64,000 bases of DNA from Bursaphelenchus xylophilus (Eukaryota; Nematoda; Chromadorea; Rhabditida; Aphelenchoididae): NCBI GenBank assembly GCA_904066235.2, contig CAJFCV020000005.1, forward strand, positions 9,047,501-9,111,500, written 5' to 3'. Both the position numbers and the translations under genes were made by a program. Position 1 is the first letter of the stretch; each line of letters opens with the position of its first letter. The notes under the pieces were generated by a model. It was given only the letters and a program-made list of their open reading frames with translations. It made no database searches and was not told the DNA's origin. Below, in pieces: positions 12,301 to 23,702 of this stretch.

Positions 12301-14714
12301 AATTTAAAAAAAATTCAAAAAATTTTAAAAAATACATTCAAAATAACTTTTTTTCAGCTCAAAATTACTCACCAACATCCAGCGCAGCCACAAAGCTCAA
12401 CAAAATTGTCAAATACAAGTCAAAGGTGTTGACGAAAAAGGCAAACCCAACAGTTGCGTCCACAATCGAAGGGAGGAATTCGAACATAACATACTCCGGA
12501 AACCACTCAAAAGTCTGGTAACTCCTTTGATAAGCGTCCATGACGTCATTATGGCTTTTATCGGCGTGCCAAGTGTAGGGTAGCTGAATTAGATGACGAT
12601 AAATGTCGGCGCGAACCCGTGTCGAAGTGTGTTGTCGAACAGAGATATAGACGAGCGATCGAATGTTAGAAATCACTTCCGTAATATCTAAAATACGACG
12701 TGGTAAATTTAGTTTTCGTTTTTATCGCATATAAAAAATTTCCAATAAAATTTTTGACATTTCGTTAAATTTTTTAAAACCAGGCCGAATTTTAAAAAAA
12801 TAGTAATGAAAATTACCTTGAGTAAAAAATAACTGATATATGAACTTGACAGTCCACAAACACCATAAAAATTCAACTTACATCCATTGCCCTGAAGGCA
12901 AAAGAAGCCAAAAGTCATTGCGACCAAATCCCAAAAGAAGTGCTTTTTGTGACTCATTTCGTCAACTGAAAATCAAAATTTAGCAAACAAACCGAAATTC
13001 AAAAATCTTTTCGAGACTTTTTTATCATTATTTTGTCACTCTGAATGCCAAGAATTACTTACCAGCATATTTAGCAAACAAAGGGATCAACAAATTGAGA
13101 AAGCGGCCAGTGGTCATGAGAACAAGACAGATTATGGCCTTTATTCGGATTTTATTTTCATTTGGCCAGGCGTATTTACAGAGGAGCTTGACCCGTTTCC
13201 AGAGATGGGCATAGTCCTGTAATTAAACAATTTTTTTATCTTGAATTTTTTTTTGAAAAGTCGGACAAAACGAGGAAAAATCCAACCAAAAAACTATTTA
13301 TTAGGGTGTCCCATAAGTCTTGTGTATTTTTGGGTTTGAGAATTAAAGTCTCGTTTCGCAGGCCTAAATGAATGCATCCCTTAATGTTTGGCATTGTTGA
13401 AACCGCCATCTCTTACACTTATAAGCAGCATAAAAATTTTAACTAATAACATGCCCTCCGGGAAAATACTTGAAATTCTTTAATATCATCAACTTCTGGG
13501 AAGGGCTGGGAAAACCATTCCGTTTTTTGATAAATGGGGCTGCACCTTTGCAATTGCATTTTTTAACACATCTACTAAGTACCCTGTTTCTAAATAAACC
13601 GTTTTCCCCTCTGAATTTGTTCTTATGACGTTGTCCTGCAGGTTTCTTGTATTAGGCACCATGGTGAATATTGTGATGTACATAATTTTGCGTATAACAT
13701 TTTTTGAGGGTGGTTGCTCAGGTCGCGGCGATACCAGAGTGAAAAAAACATAACGTTCATGCGTCCTAACTATGAATCCGCTGGCTGCCTTGTTCTGCAT
13801 TACCACTAACCCAAAAAAATTTGAAAAAATGTGATGCATTTACTCAACACCAAAAAAGTCGGTATGGATACAAATAACATTGTAGTGTAGTGTGTTCTAA
13901 ACAGTGTCATATGTGTTTTATTTTAGCAAGAGGATTTTGGAATAGAGGTGCTGAGGGCTGAAAAATCACTCAATTTAAAAAATTTTCTGTAAATTTTTAA
14001 AATAATTAGGAAATTTTTAAATTAAGCTTATTTCAAGAAACAAAAGTGACACAGGCGGTGATTATTATGTCGTTGTGTTCACAAACAACAGTAGATTAGC
14101 TACCATACGCAGCTACAGCCAACACTTTCTACTATTGGAAAATTGAGTCTGAAAAGCATGAGTGCAGCAGTTCTCATGTTATTTACACCACCACCAAGGT
14201 ACCCCCGCCCGTGCTGCAGCGCAAATTAAAATAACATCTAGGGCTCTTGTGCGTCCTATTTTCATGTTTAATAGGCGTACACATCTGATTTTCCAAAGTA
14301 TATACCCATTTTAACATCAGCAAGCAAAATTTTTTTTGATGTCTAGTGGATTTTTTGCAGTCTTGCTACATACGGTTTATAAGCGCAATTCCTGATCTTC
14401 AAAACCGTATGTCTAACATATCTCGTAATGCGTTACAAAGCTCACAGGAATTCGCACAAGTCAACGACCCCAAAATACACAAGACTTATGGGACACCCTA
14501 ATAAAAATTTAAAAAAAAGGTTTTAACTGCACTATGCAGCGTCATCGTCAATTTTTTACCTCAAACTTCCGCTATTTTTTTAATTTTCCCCAAAACTTAC
14601 ATATTCCACAGTGTTTTGTTTCCAGCTCACAATTCGTTCGCCAAATCCACCTTTTCCCCACAAAATATAAGTTAAAACAGTGGTTAGAACAGCGACCAAA
14701 ACACCGAGGAACAT
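9309..14714 (-). CDS. ABC half-transporter A (ABCB6/ABCB7, HMT1/ATM1-like)
   Basis: ATP-driven export half-transporter, expected to work as a dimer in a membrane; substrate unknown (relatives move metal-thiol conjugates, porphyrins or Fe-S precursors). Exons in order: 14601-14714, 13063-13216, 12882-12965, 12373-12687, 12100-12265, 10903-11390, 10167-10489, 9309-9551; total 1887 nt, 628 aa. One N-terminal helix (residues 1-20), the ABC membrane domain with ETVKYFCNE (exon 5), then the nucleotide-binding domain: Walker A GPTGSGKS 418-425, X-loop VGERG, signature LSGGEKQ 523-529, Walker B ending MDE 548, H-loop His 579. The D-loop reads SFLD where the other copies read SSLD. Exon 5 ends at a GTAGGT donor, so the TAG there is intronic. 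Introns hold a mariner-like element (13303-14500) and three fold-back MITEs. No TMD0. Confidence 0.88.
9677..10040. mobile_element. nested fold-back element (family 1 inside a longer palindrome)
   Basis: A family 1 fold-back (9708-10003, GACCTGATCCGGTGGC to GCCACCGGATCAGGTCC) is flanked by a further inverted pair: AACATGCCGGAAAAAAGACC at 9677 and GGTCTTTTTTCCGGCGTGTT ending about 10035. The palindrome is therefore about 360 bp. It lies in the last intron of ABC gene A. Confidence 0.8.
10613..10862. mobile_element. fold-back MITE, family 1 (full copy)
   Basis: It starts TACAGTGACGGACCTGATCC and ends GGATCAAGTGCCCCACTGTA, with long inverted arms. It lies in the intron between the Walker A and Walker B exons of ABC gene A. 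Confidence 0.85.
11402..11637. mobile_element. fold-back MITE, family 1 (diverged copy)
   Basis: Inverted arms start GAGCTGATCCAAAGGCAAAA and return as GCCAGGTCCGCCACTTTA. It lies just upstream of the Walker A exon of gene A. Its arms create spurious open frames on both strands. Confidence 0.8.
13303..14500. mobile_element. mariner-like (Tc1/mariner) element, decayed
   Basis: About 1.2 kb bounded by near-perfect terminal inverted repeats: AGGGTGTCCCATAAGTCTTG at the left and CAAGACTTATGGGACACCCT at the right, with TA next to each end as expected for TA target duplication. The only open frame (minus 13489-13839, 116 codons) ends with a YLVDVLKNAI...PHL stretch that weakly resembles the segment before the second catalytic Asp of mariner transposases, but I see no complete DDE/DDD triad. 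It is probably non-autonomous now. It sits inside the first intron of ABC gene A, which remains intact around it. Confidence 0.8.
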
Positions 14715-15269
14715 TACCCAAGTCCGCTGCAAAAGGCAAATCAAAATTTTGAAGAGGAAATGAACATTATTTGAAACTCCACCTACAAGAAAGGCAGAGG
14801 CTTCCTCGATAAGAAAAATCCGGACAATTTCGAAATTTAAACACAACAATTCTCTCATTTTTTGTGTCGATAAAACAAAATGAGTCATCTAGGTGAAAAA
14901 AAAATTGTTACACCTTTCCAAATTTTGAGGTAAAAAAATTTGCGAACTTTTCAAATTTTCAAAAACAAATATGTACTAGAATAAATAGGGTACCAAAAAC
15001 TTTTCGAAAAAACTTTAGACACTTTTGCCCAGCACAGGCCAAATTTTTGTACTGTTTTACAAACCTACACTATGCCAAAAAATGACAATTCGAATAAAAA
15101 TAAAATTCAAAAATAATCGATTTCGAAGCCATTGAACCTCTTCTAACTCAAATATCAATTCATGTAACAGTAACAACTTTATTAACAACAAAATATGTAC
15201 AATATATAACAACGCCTCGGTATGGCTAACAATATTTCAATCGTTCAAAAAAAATCAAAAATAACGAAA
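14715..15269. other. spacer between ABC genes B and A
   Basis: 555 bp of AT-rich DNA between the gene B stop codon and the gene A start codon. It would hold the 3' UTR of B and the promoter or trans-splice site of A. No specific element is recognised. Confidence 0.4.
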
Positions 15270-18200
15270 TTATTGGTTAAAATCGCCACCTTGTTGGAGG
15301 TTCCACATCTTCGCATACAACCCGTTGTTTTCCAGTAATTTTTTGTGATTTCCTTGTTCTAATACCCGTCCATCTTGGAGAACAACAATATTATCGGCAT
15401 GGACAATGGTGGAGAGACGATGAGCGACGATCACACAAGTCTTGTCCTTGGCAAGGTCAGCCAGAGCTTTTTGGATTTGACGTTCAGTGAGGGTGTCAAG
15501 CGATGAAGTGGCCTGAAAATGAAAAAGTTAAAACTTAAGTGGAGTCAATCTCTATTTCAGGAAAACTTAGACCTTTAGGCATAATTTGAAACTCAGCTGG
15601 TGCCGTTACAAATTAAAATTTAATGTTCCCGATACATACAAAATTGCCATAACCGGTACAATTTTGCATCCAGGAAGTATCAAAAAATGTCGCGAAATGC
15701 CTCCCTCTCCAAGTGAAAAAACTCCGCAAGCTACGCAAGGAGCAAGAAAAATAACGATTAGACTGCCACAGTCATAAAAACACAAGCCTTTGACAGATAA
15801 AGCCTCAAAATTTTTTCAAACTCATCAAAAAACGGCAAGTCCTCCAAGTCCTTACCTCATCCATAAACAGATACTTTGGGTTCTTGAGAATGGTCCTGGC
15901 AATAGCCATTCTCTGTTTCTCCCCTCCACTCAGCTTCATTCCTCTCTCTCCAACCTTTGTCTCATATTTCTCGGGTTTCTTTCGGATCATTTCATCGATT
16001 TGAGCGGCTCGAGTTGCTTGATCAATTTCTTTTTCATCCGCATCCAGCTTGGCATAACTCAGATTGTACTTGATGGTGTCATTGAAGAGAACAGAGTCCT
16101 GAGGCACCACTCCAATCTGCCTTCGATACTCGTAGACGTCCAGGTCTCGAGTATCAACGTTGTTTATGTAGATGGTGCCTAAAAAAGCACATTTCCATAC
16201 TATTTTTTAACCCGTTCTAATTTCAAAGCGAAGAAAACTCAACTTTTCAATATCAAGTAGACCAAAAAAAAATCAGCAAAAATTATATTGCACTAGAATT
16301 TTTTCGATGAAAAATCAACTATTTTTTGTATTTCTTTTCTTTCCTAAATACTCAAAATTGTTCAGAAATTCAATTTTAAAACATAATAATACAGTACCTT
16401 ACCCTCAGTCGGCTCCAAAAATCGATACAACAACCTAATCAAAGTCGATTTTCCACTTCCAGTTGGCCCCACAACAGCCGTAGTTTTTCCTTCAGGCACT
16501 TCAAAATTCAGATTATGGAGAACTTCGGTGCCCTCAACGTAGCTGAAGCTCACATTCTCAAGCTTCAATGGGCCTTGAATTTCGATATTTTTCAACTTTT
16601 TTCCTTCATTTTCCTCTGGGATTTCCAAAATCTCAATCAAATTGTCCGCTTTTTCCAAGGTCTCTCTAATTCGACGGATGGAAAATTGAATGGTGTGAAG
16701 AGGAGATGTGACTTTAAAAAAGTAGTTGGAAAAGAGAACATAATCGCCTGCGGAAAAGTCCAAGGAAGCGGTGGAATTTCGTTGATAGGCCATGAAGAAG
16801 GTGGAGAGCATCAACAGAATGTCGTTGGAAACACACTGAAGCATGGAGGTAAAGTGCGAAAACTTTTCCCTTTTCATGAGACGACGGTTTTCGCTGAAAA
16901 AAATGCTTTAGGATCAGTCCGTTCGCAAAGCCGCTGGAGAAATTTTTCGCACTGTGCGAAAGCAAGTTTTTCTTGCACTGTGCAATTTATTGCTTTTTGC
17001 ACCGTGCAACAGATTTTTTCGGGGCTGTCGCTCGCACTTTGACTTTTTTCCCACAGTGCAAACGTCAAAAAACACTCCAGCGAAATGCACTGTGCAAAAA
17101 ACAAAAGTTTTTTTTTGCACTGTGCAATTTCTTTCTTTTTGCACGGTGCAATCATTTTTTCGGCTGTCGCCCGCACCCTGACCTTTTTTTCGCACAGTGC
17201 AAACGCCAAAAATCACTCCAGCGAAATGCACTGTGCAAAAACAAAATTTTTCTTTGCACTGTGCAATTTCTCGCTTTTTGCACCGTGCAAAATTTTTTTT
17301 GGTTGTCGCTCAAACTCTGACTTTTATCGCACAGTGCAAATGCGAAAAATCACTCCACAAAGACATAAGTTTTCTTTGCACTGTGCAATTTCTCGCTTTT
17401 TGCACCGTGCACTAATTTTTTCGGTTGTCGCTCGCACCCTAGCCCTTTTTCGCACAGTGCAAACGCCAAACGTCACTCCAACGAAATGCACTGTGCAAAA
17501 ACAAAAGTTTTCTTTGCACTGTGAAATTTCTCGCTGTTTGCACCGTGCAAAATTTGTTCGGGTTGTCGCTCGAACTCTGACTTTTATCGCATAGTGTAAA
17601 CGCCAAAACCACTCCAGCGACTTGGCGAACGGAGTAGTAATCCACAATCTGTATCAACTTACAGTTCCATTCGTTTCTCAAATCTTTTCACTTCAAACTC
17701 TTCATTGCAAAAATACTTCACCGTTTCGTTATAATAAAGTCCGATCATTTCGGCGGAAGAATCGGCTTGATCGCAGTCCTCGGATTCCGCTGTATCAACT
17801 CTCTCGCTCCACTGGTTGATCATAGTGTTGATGACTAAAAAATAATTTTTCTTTACTAAAAAAGTTAAAACAAACGTCTCAAAGGCTTCTGTGATTAACC
17901 TCTCACAAGAAACCTTCAAAAAAATCCCACTTACCAACATCGACCATAGCAACAATACTCAAAACTACGGCCAACTTGAGGTCAAAAGTGGTGGTAAAAA
18001 ATACCAAAGCGATCAGCGCGTCGCCAATTTCAGGAATTAAATTGAAAATCAGGTCGTCTGGGAAGTCCTTAAAAACCCTTGAATTCATGGAAAACTCATC
18101 ACTCAGTTCGCTATGACCTTTGTCGGAATACCAAGTGTACGGTAAATGGATAAGATGTCGATAGAAGTCAACTTGAATTCGAGTGGACATATGATTACGG

Positions 18201-19565
18201 ACAGAGAGGTAGACAATGTTTTGGAGGTCCGAAAGGATATCCATAACATCTGAAATTAAAAAAAATGTATAAAAAATATAAAAACATATTATTTCCCATA
18301 AATTTTCTCGTAAAAGTGCAAAAAATCAACTTTCTGTCGCAAAATTAGAACAAATAGGGAAAGCCAACGACGTATTTTACCATAACAGTCAAAATTTCAA
18401 CCGTTTCAAAAACTAAAAAAAAATCCGATACTAGTCCTTCCGGAAAGTCGCCGGACGGAAATCGGCGACATGCACTGTGGGAAAAAACTCAGGGTGCGAG
18501 CGACAGCTCGAAAAAGCTTATTGCACAGTGCAAAAAGCCAAAAATTGCACAGTGCAAAGTGAACTTTCGATTTCGCGGAGTGCATGTCGCTGATTTCCGT
18601 CCGGCGACTTTCCGGAAGGACTAGTAGAATTTGTGACATTTCGTCAATTTTTTAAAACCCATTTCAGACTGTAAAATCCAATTCCTGGGTATAAAATTAC
18701 TGTTCCATTGCACCTGAGACTCCCCAGACACCATGAAAACTCAAACCAAATCCATTTAAAATTTTCCAATAAAAAATTTGTGACATTTTGTTAAATTTTT
18801 AAAAGCCAGGCCGAAACAAAAAAAAATAGTAATGAAACTGATCCTGAGTAAAAAATAACTGACTGCGTGAATTTGAAAGTCCACAAACCCCCTAAAAATT
18901 CAACTCACATCCATTGCCCTGAAGGCAAAAGAAGCCCAAAGTCATCGCGACCAAGTCCCAAAATAAGTGCTTCTCATGGGTCATTTCGTCGACTGAAAAT
19001 GCTCAAAAATATAATGAAAAAAATACACTCAAAATCCATCTATTATGATTTCAAAAATCTGACCAGCATATTTCGCGAGCCAAGGGAAGACCAAATTGAA
19101 AATGCGGCCGGTGGCGATGAGAATAAGGCAGATTACCGCTTTTATTTGAACATTGGTTTCATTCGGCCAGATGTATCTGCAGAGGATCTTGAGCTTTTTC
19201 CGGAGGCGGGCATAGTCCTGAAAATAAGAGCAAATTTTATTTTTGGATATCAAATTATTTTTTTCATAAAAATTGTCTAGAAAATGGTGCGACAATAACT
19301 TTTTGGTGATTAAAAATCTCAAAAATATACCTAGGTAGATAATATAAGAGTTAAATTTTTACAATTAATACTTTTTTCTGAAAATCGACTTTTTTCTCTC
19401 TAGAATCACCAAAAGCCCCCTAAATCAAGAAAAAAAAAATTTAAAACCCACATATTCCACAACTTCCTGTTTCCAAAGGTCAAAACGTCTCCCATATCCG
19501 CTCCTGATCCAAAATAAATAAGTGAAAAGAGCGACCAGGCCAGCCACAAAAATGCCAAAAAGCAT
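15270..19565 (-). CDS. ABC half-transporter B (ABCB6/ABCB7, HMT1/ATM1-like)
   Basis: Same architecture as gene A. Exons: 19452-19565, 19064-19217, 18909-18992, 17935-18249, 17663-17834, 16403-16893, 15856-16178, 15270-15512; total 1896 nt, 631 aa. Visible parts: N-terminal helix beginning MLFGIFVAGLVALF, membrane domain with [13 protein letters not shown], Walker A GPTGSGKS, Q-loop PQDSVLF, X-loop KVGERG, signature LSGGEKQ, Walker B YLFMDE, D-loop ATSSLD and H-loop IVAHRLS; all are intact. The start ATG follows an acceptor-like ATATTAG on the minus strand, compatible with trans-splicing, and only 197 bp separate it from the stop of gene C, so C and B may be co-transcribed. The intron between exons 5 and 6 holds the 138-bp tandem array. 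Confidence 0.88.
15654..15728. repeat. fold-back MITE family 1, fragment
   Basis: A fragment of one arm (GTACAATTTTGCATCCAGG through CCTCTCCAAGTGAAAAAACT) in the last intron of ABC gene B. Confidence 0.7.
16915..17637. repeat. tandem array of about 138-bp units bounded by inverted repeats
   Basis: Roughly five units, each with the landmarks TTTGCACTGTGCAATTTC, TTTTTGCACCGTGCAA, GTTGTCGCTCGCACCCTGA, CGCACAGTGCAAACGCC and CACTCCAGCGAAATGCACTG. The TTGCACTGTGCAATTT landmark (once GTGAAATTT) recurs at about 16974, 17116, 17254, 17376 and 17513. The ends are inverted: CGTTCGCAAAGCCGCTGGAG at 16920 and CTCCAGCGACTTGGCGAACG ending about 17632. Each unit is itself nearly palindromic. The internal words match MITE family 2, so this looks like such an element that amplified its interior. 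Long open frames here on both strands are by-products of the repeat. Confidence 0.85.
18429..18626. mobile_element. MITE, family 2 (best-preserved copy)
   Basis: About 198 bp with long terminal inverted repeats: TACTAGTCCTTCCGGAAAGT at the left and ACTTTCCGGAAGGACTAGTA at the right, continuing inward through CGCCGGACGGAAATC. The centre contains TTGCACAGTGCAAAAAG and CAGGGTGCGAGCGACAG. It lies in the intron before exon 4 of ABC gene B. Confidence 0.85.
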
Positions 19566-19762
19566 GCGGAAATTACCCCTAATATAAAATAAAAATTATT
19601 TTTTAAAAAATATTCAAATCAAGTAAACCTCGAAGTCAATCAACTTCTTCGACCTTAAAATCAACTCCAAAACAACAACAACTTTATTTACAACAAAATA
19701 TTTACAAATTCAACAATAAATTACAATAGATTAACAACAACAAACAAAAAAAAACTCAAAAA

Positions 19763-22700
19763 TTACAAGTCGAAATCGCCTCCAAGTTGGAGATTCCACA
19801 TCTTAGCATACAACCCGTTGTTTTCCAGTAATTTTTTGTGATTTCCTTGTTCTAATACCCGTCCATCTTTGAGGACAACAATATTATCAGCATGGACAAT
19901 GGTGGAGAGACGATGAGCGACGATGACACAAGTTTTATTCTTGGTGAGGTCGGTCAGAGCTTTTTGAATTTGCCGTTCAGTGATCGTGTCTAGCGAGGAG
20001 GTGGCCTGAAATTAACAAAAAATTAACAAGGAAAGTACTTCTTTGGGGTATGGAGTTACAGATCGAGACATATATCAAAAAATCGCAAATTCTTTCTGAT
20101 TCAAAATATGTAAAAGTTAGCTGCCTAAGAGTGAAGAATCCTCAGAACTTTTCTCGCAACACCAGACAAATGCCCGTTTTTTACATTGGAGCTACTAATT
20201 AAGGTGTAACATTAATTAAATTTGATATTTAGAGCTTGTCAAGATGCCAGGGTTTGCTTTAGCTCAAAACAAACCTTTTGATTTAGTAAAAATTTGGTCA
20301 AAAAGGCATTCACGCTGCAGCGCGCTGTCGCGGGAAAAGTTCTGATGATTTTTTCACCCTTACAAACCAAAATTAGGCAGCTAACTTTTATATATTCTGA
20401 ATCAAAAAAAATTTGCGATTTTTTGTATGTCTCGATCTGTAACTCCATACCCCGTATAAGTATTTTCCTTGTAAAACAAAGCCATCAAAACAAGTTTTTT
20501 TAAAACCATAAAATTCGTCAAAGAGCATAAAGTTTCTCGACAAAAATAAACAAAAGGTCTTTAGAACAGTCATAAAGCACAAAAACAACTGTATGTTTTG
20601 TTCTCACTTATTTTTAGCAACCCCAGAAATCATCACGAATAATGTAAACCCCCACAAGTCGTCCAAAAATACCTGTCTCAAATCTCGAAACGCCCTTACC
20701 TCATCCATAAACAAGTACTTTGGGTTCTTCAGAATGGTCCTGGCAATAGCCATTCTCTGTTTCTCTCCTCCACTCAGCTTCATTCCTCTTTCTCCGACCT
20801 TTTCCTTCAATTTCTCCGGTTTTTTCTCAATCATTCTGTGAATTTGCGCAGCTCTGGTGGCTTTTTCAATCTCCTCTTCATCCGCATCCCAATTGGCATA
20901 GTTTAGATTGTACTGGATGGATTTATTGAAGAGCGCGCAGTCTTGCGGGACTACTCCAATTTGCCTTCGGTATTCGTAGATGTCATACTGTTTGATGTTG
21001 GTGTCAGAGATGAGAATGGCGCCTGGAAACAAGTCAAAATTCATTTTACGTCCTTTTAGAGCTATCGAAAGTCAATAATTCAAAAAAAAATCTGACAGGG
21101 GAAGTCGTCCCCAAGTGCGACGCTCAGATTTTGGTGAAACTTGGCACAAATTTAGAATAATTTTTTCTAAGATATATGCGAGAATCCTAGCTCGCGCTTT
21201 GCAGAAACAACCGAGATTTTTAGATCGAAAGTCGGCGAAAATTTAGGACTTTTTGCCGAATTTCGGCACGAAAAGTTTCATGCCTATTTCAACCGTAAAG
21301 GATAATGTTTCTACAAAAAATAAAATTTTTCCGCACGAAACTGCCAAAGTTATGGCCAAAAAGCGTTTTTCTCTCTGACCGCTCTCCACGTTTAGCGTGC
21401 TATCTCGGGGGCAAAAATCGTTCGATATCTCGGCGGCGCCCGCAAAGCGCGAGCTAAAACTTTCAGGAATTGATATTTAGTCCATACCCGACGTGTGTGC
21501 AAAATTTAATGAAAATCTGAGCGTCGTACTTGGAGTACTTCCCCGGTGAGACAAACAACAAAAAATCTATATTACACCAGACATTTTTATAAAACAATTG
21601 ATTATTTGTCATTTTCCCGCCTATTTATGCCGTGCAATTAAAAAAAACAACAATTGTTATCTTATAACACCGCTTCTTACCTTCAGTCGGTTCCAAAAAT
21701 CGATACAACAACCTAACAACCGTCGACTTTCCACTTCCAGTTGGTCCCACCAACGCCACTGTCTTCCCCTCAGGCACTTCAAACGTCACATTATGGAGCA
21801 CCTCACTGCCTTCCACATAGCTGAAGCTGACATTATCCAGCTTCAATCCGCCGCTGATCTCAACCCCCTTCAAAGTTCCACCCTCCCCTTCCAAAGGGGT
21901 GTCAAAAAGTTTAATTAGTGGTCCAGCTTGCTCCAAAGCATACTTAATCTGCTCGATGGCCCCTTCTAGAGACCACATAGGCTCGGTGAACTGGTAAAAG
22001 AAATTGGTGAAGAGGACATAATCGCCAGCGGTGAGTTCTGTCGAGTCAACGGCACGACGATAGGCCATCAAAAAGGTCCCCAGCATCAACAGGCCGTCGG
22101 TGAGTAGGCTGCGGACCGACAAATTGATTTGACATGAGTTCTGCTGCTTCTTTTCGACCTCATGCTTCCTAAAAATCAACGAAAAATTTTAAAAAACTCA
22201 CTTCGCTATTGCCTTCCGGAAGTTGTTCAGCTCCAATTTCTCATTGCAAAAGTACTTCACGGTCTCGAAGTTCTTGAGGGCTTCACAAGACATTCCATAA
22301 TAATCGATGTCATCATTGAACTCATTATCATATCGACTGATCAAATAATCCATCCATTTAGTAGACGCTGAAGAAAAATTATTTATTCGAACATAAATCG
22401 CACAATTATGTTCGAGCAAGACATAAAATTTGCGAGAAAAAACAGATAATATCAATTCAAACTGGTCTCTTACCATAGTAAAGAAACGCCACCGTTCCCA
22501 CCATCAACGTGAGTTGCAGATCAAAAGTGTGCACAAAAAACGTGGTCGCGATAAAAACATCGACAAATGCTGGGAGCAAACTGAAAACCAGGAGATCCGG
22601 AAAGCTCTGGAACGTATAAGCGCTCTGATGAAAGTAATCACTCGAGTCCATCCGACCATTCTGTTCCGTATACCAGGTGTAAGGCATGTGTAAAAGATGA

Positions 22701-23702
22701 CTATAGATATCAACCTTAACCCGGGCTTCGGTATACTGTCGGACGGAGGTGTGAATCATTGAGCGGACATCAGATAGGGCACGATTAAAGTCTGAAAAGA
22801 CATACAGCGGTCATTTCGCAGAAAATCGTTTACTGGAGTCAAATTGTTACCTAAAATCCAAAAAAAGAAGAAAATGCAGACTTACATGCATTTCCTTGCA
22901 GACAAAGGAAGCCAAATGTCATGGAGAGGACGTCCGTCACAAAATGCTTCTCAGTCGACAACTTGTCAACTAAAGACGAAAAATTTATATTATACTTGAA
23001 ACTTACCCATCCATTTTCCAAATAACGGTACCACCATATTCATGACATTACCAGTAATCAAGAGAGCAAAGCAGACCACAGTTTTTATTTGTATTATCCT
23101 GTCATCCGGCCACATGTATCTACAGAGAAATTTGGTTTTGTACCAGGTGCCGGCATAATCCTAAAATACAATCTGTTACAGGAGTCTTATTAAAATAAAG
23201 TATAAAAACACCTTATTTAGGACAAAAACGGTATAAAACTTAATCTTAGACAAGAAACTAAGCACGTAGCAAATTTATATTACCCATGATAATGGGTAAA
23301 AAACGGCTAGAGAACCTGTAAAGAAATGGGAAACCCTTTAAAAGCTCTAAAATAAAAAATCGCAATAAAATAAAGTTCAATACACAAAAATTCAGGCCAA
23401 GCCACTTCAAATGAACTTGTGGCGTCCAAAACAACTTATTTTAGGTATAAAATATTTCAAATCTCGAAAAAATTGAAAATTGTTCACGGATTTTAATCCG
23501 ACCTATTCAAAAACTCCTTCTTTTACTCCCTTTCCCCGCAAAAAACCCTAAAGACAACAAAAATATGATGTAAACTTACGAAATCGACGACTTTTTGCTT
23601 GCAAACATTAAAAATATTATCAACATAGGTTAATTTAATGTATTTACGAATATAATAAGTAGCATAGATCACAGTAAAGCCAACAACAATACTAAACAAC
23701 AT
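19763..23702 (-). CDS. ABC half-transporter C (ABCB6/ABCB7, HMT1/ATM1-like)
   Basis: Exons: 23580-23702, 23007-23160, 22886-22969, 22474-22791, 22202-22367, 21681-22168, 20700-21022, 19763-20005; total 1899 nt, 632 aa. It has an N-terminal helix, an ABC membrane domain with [13 protein letters not shown], Walker A GPTGSGKS, Q-loop VPQDCALF, X-loop KVGERG, signature LSGGEKQ, Walker B YLFMDE, D-loop SSLD and H-loop VAHRLS, and ends LQLGGDFDL. All ATP-site motifs are intact. Exon phases match those of A and B exactly, showing simple tandem duplication. Two MITEs sit in its introns (20043-20456 and 21093-21550). It is upstream of B with a short spacer. Substrate unknown. Confidence 0.88.
20043..20456. 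mobile_element. MITE with about 83-bp inverted arms, family 6
   Basis: The left arm starts GGGGTATGGAGTTACAGATC and runs to AAAGTTAGCTGCCTAA (about 20129). The right arm from about 20373 is its reverse complement, ending GATCTGTAACTCCATACCCC. It lies in the last intron of ABC gene C and has no coding capacity. Confidence 0.85.
21093..21550. mobile_element. MITE of about 450 bp, family 3
   Basis: Terminal inverted repeats: ACAGGGGAAGT followed by CCAAGTGCGACGCTCAGATTTT at the left, and AAAATCTGAGCGTCGTACTTGG followed by AGTACTTCCCCGGT at the right. The interior carries CTAGCTCGCGCTTTGCAGAAAC and CTCTGACCGCTCTCCACGTT. A near-identical copy in the opposite orientation lies at 45441-45891. It sits in the intron between the Walker A and Walker B exons of gene C. 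Confidence 0.85.

Noticed and set aside
16915..17637. CRISPR-like appearance of regularly spaced short repeats
   Set aside because: The whole unit is repeated with no unique spacers, it lies in a eukaryotic intron, and no cas-like genes exist nearby.
16874..17681. Several overlapping open frames of 70-170 codons rich in Cys, His and Phe on both strands
   Set aside because: They repeat with the 138-bp tandem unit and lie in an intron. They are translations of a palindromic repeat, not genes.
18640..18780. Possible extra copy of ABC exon 3 in gene B (CCATTGCACCTGAGACTCCC and nearby words)
   Set aside because: It resembles intron sequence next to exon 3 and not the exon itself. No open frame or splice pair is kept.
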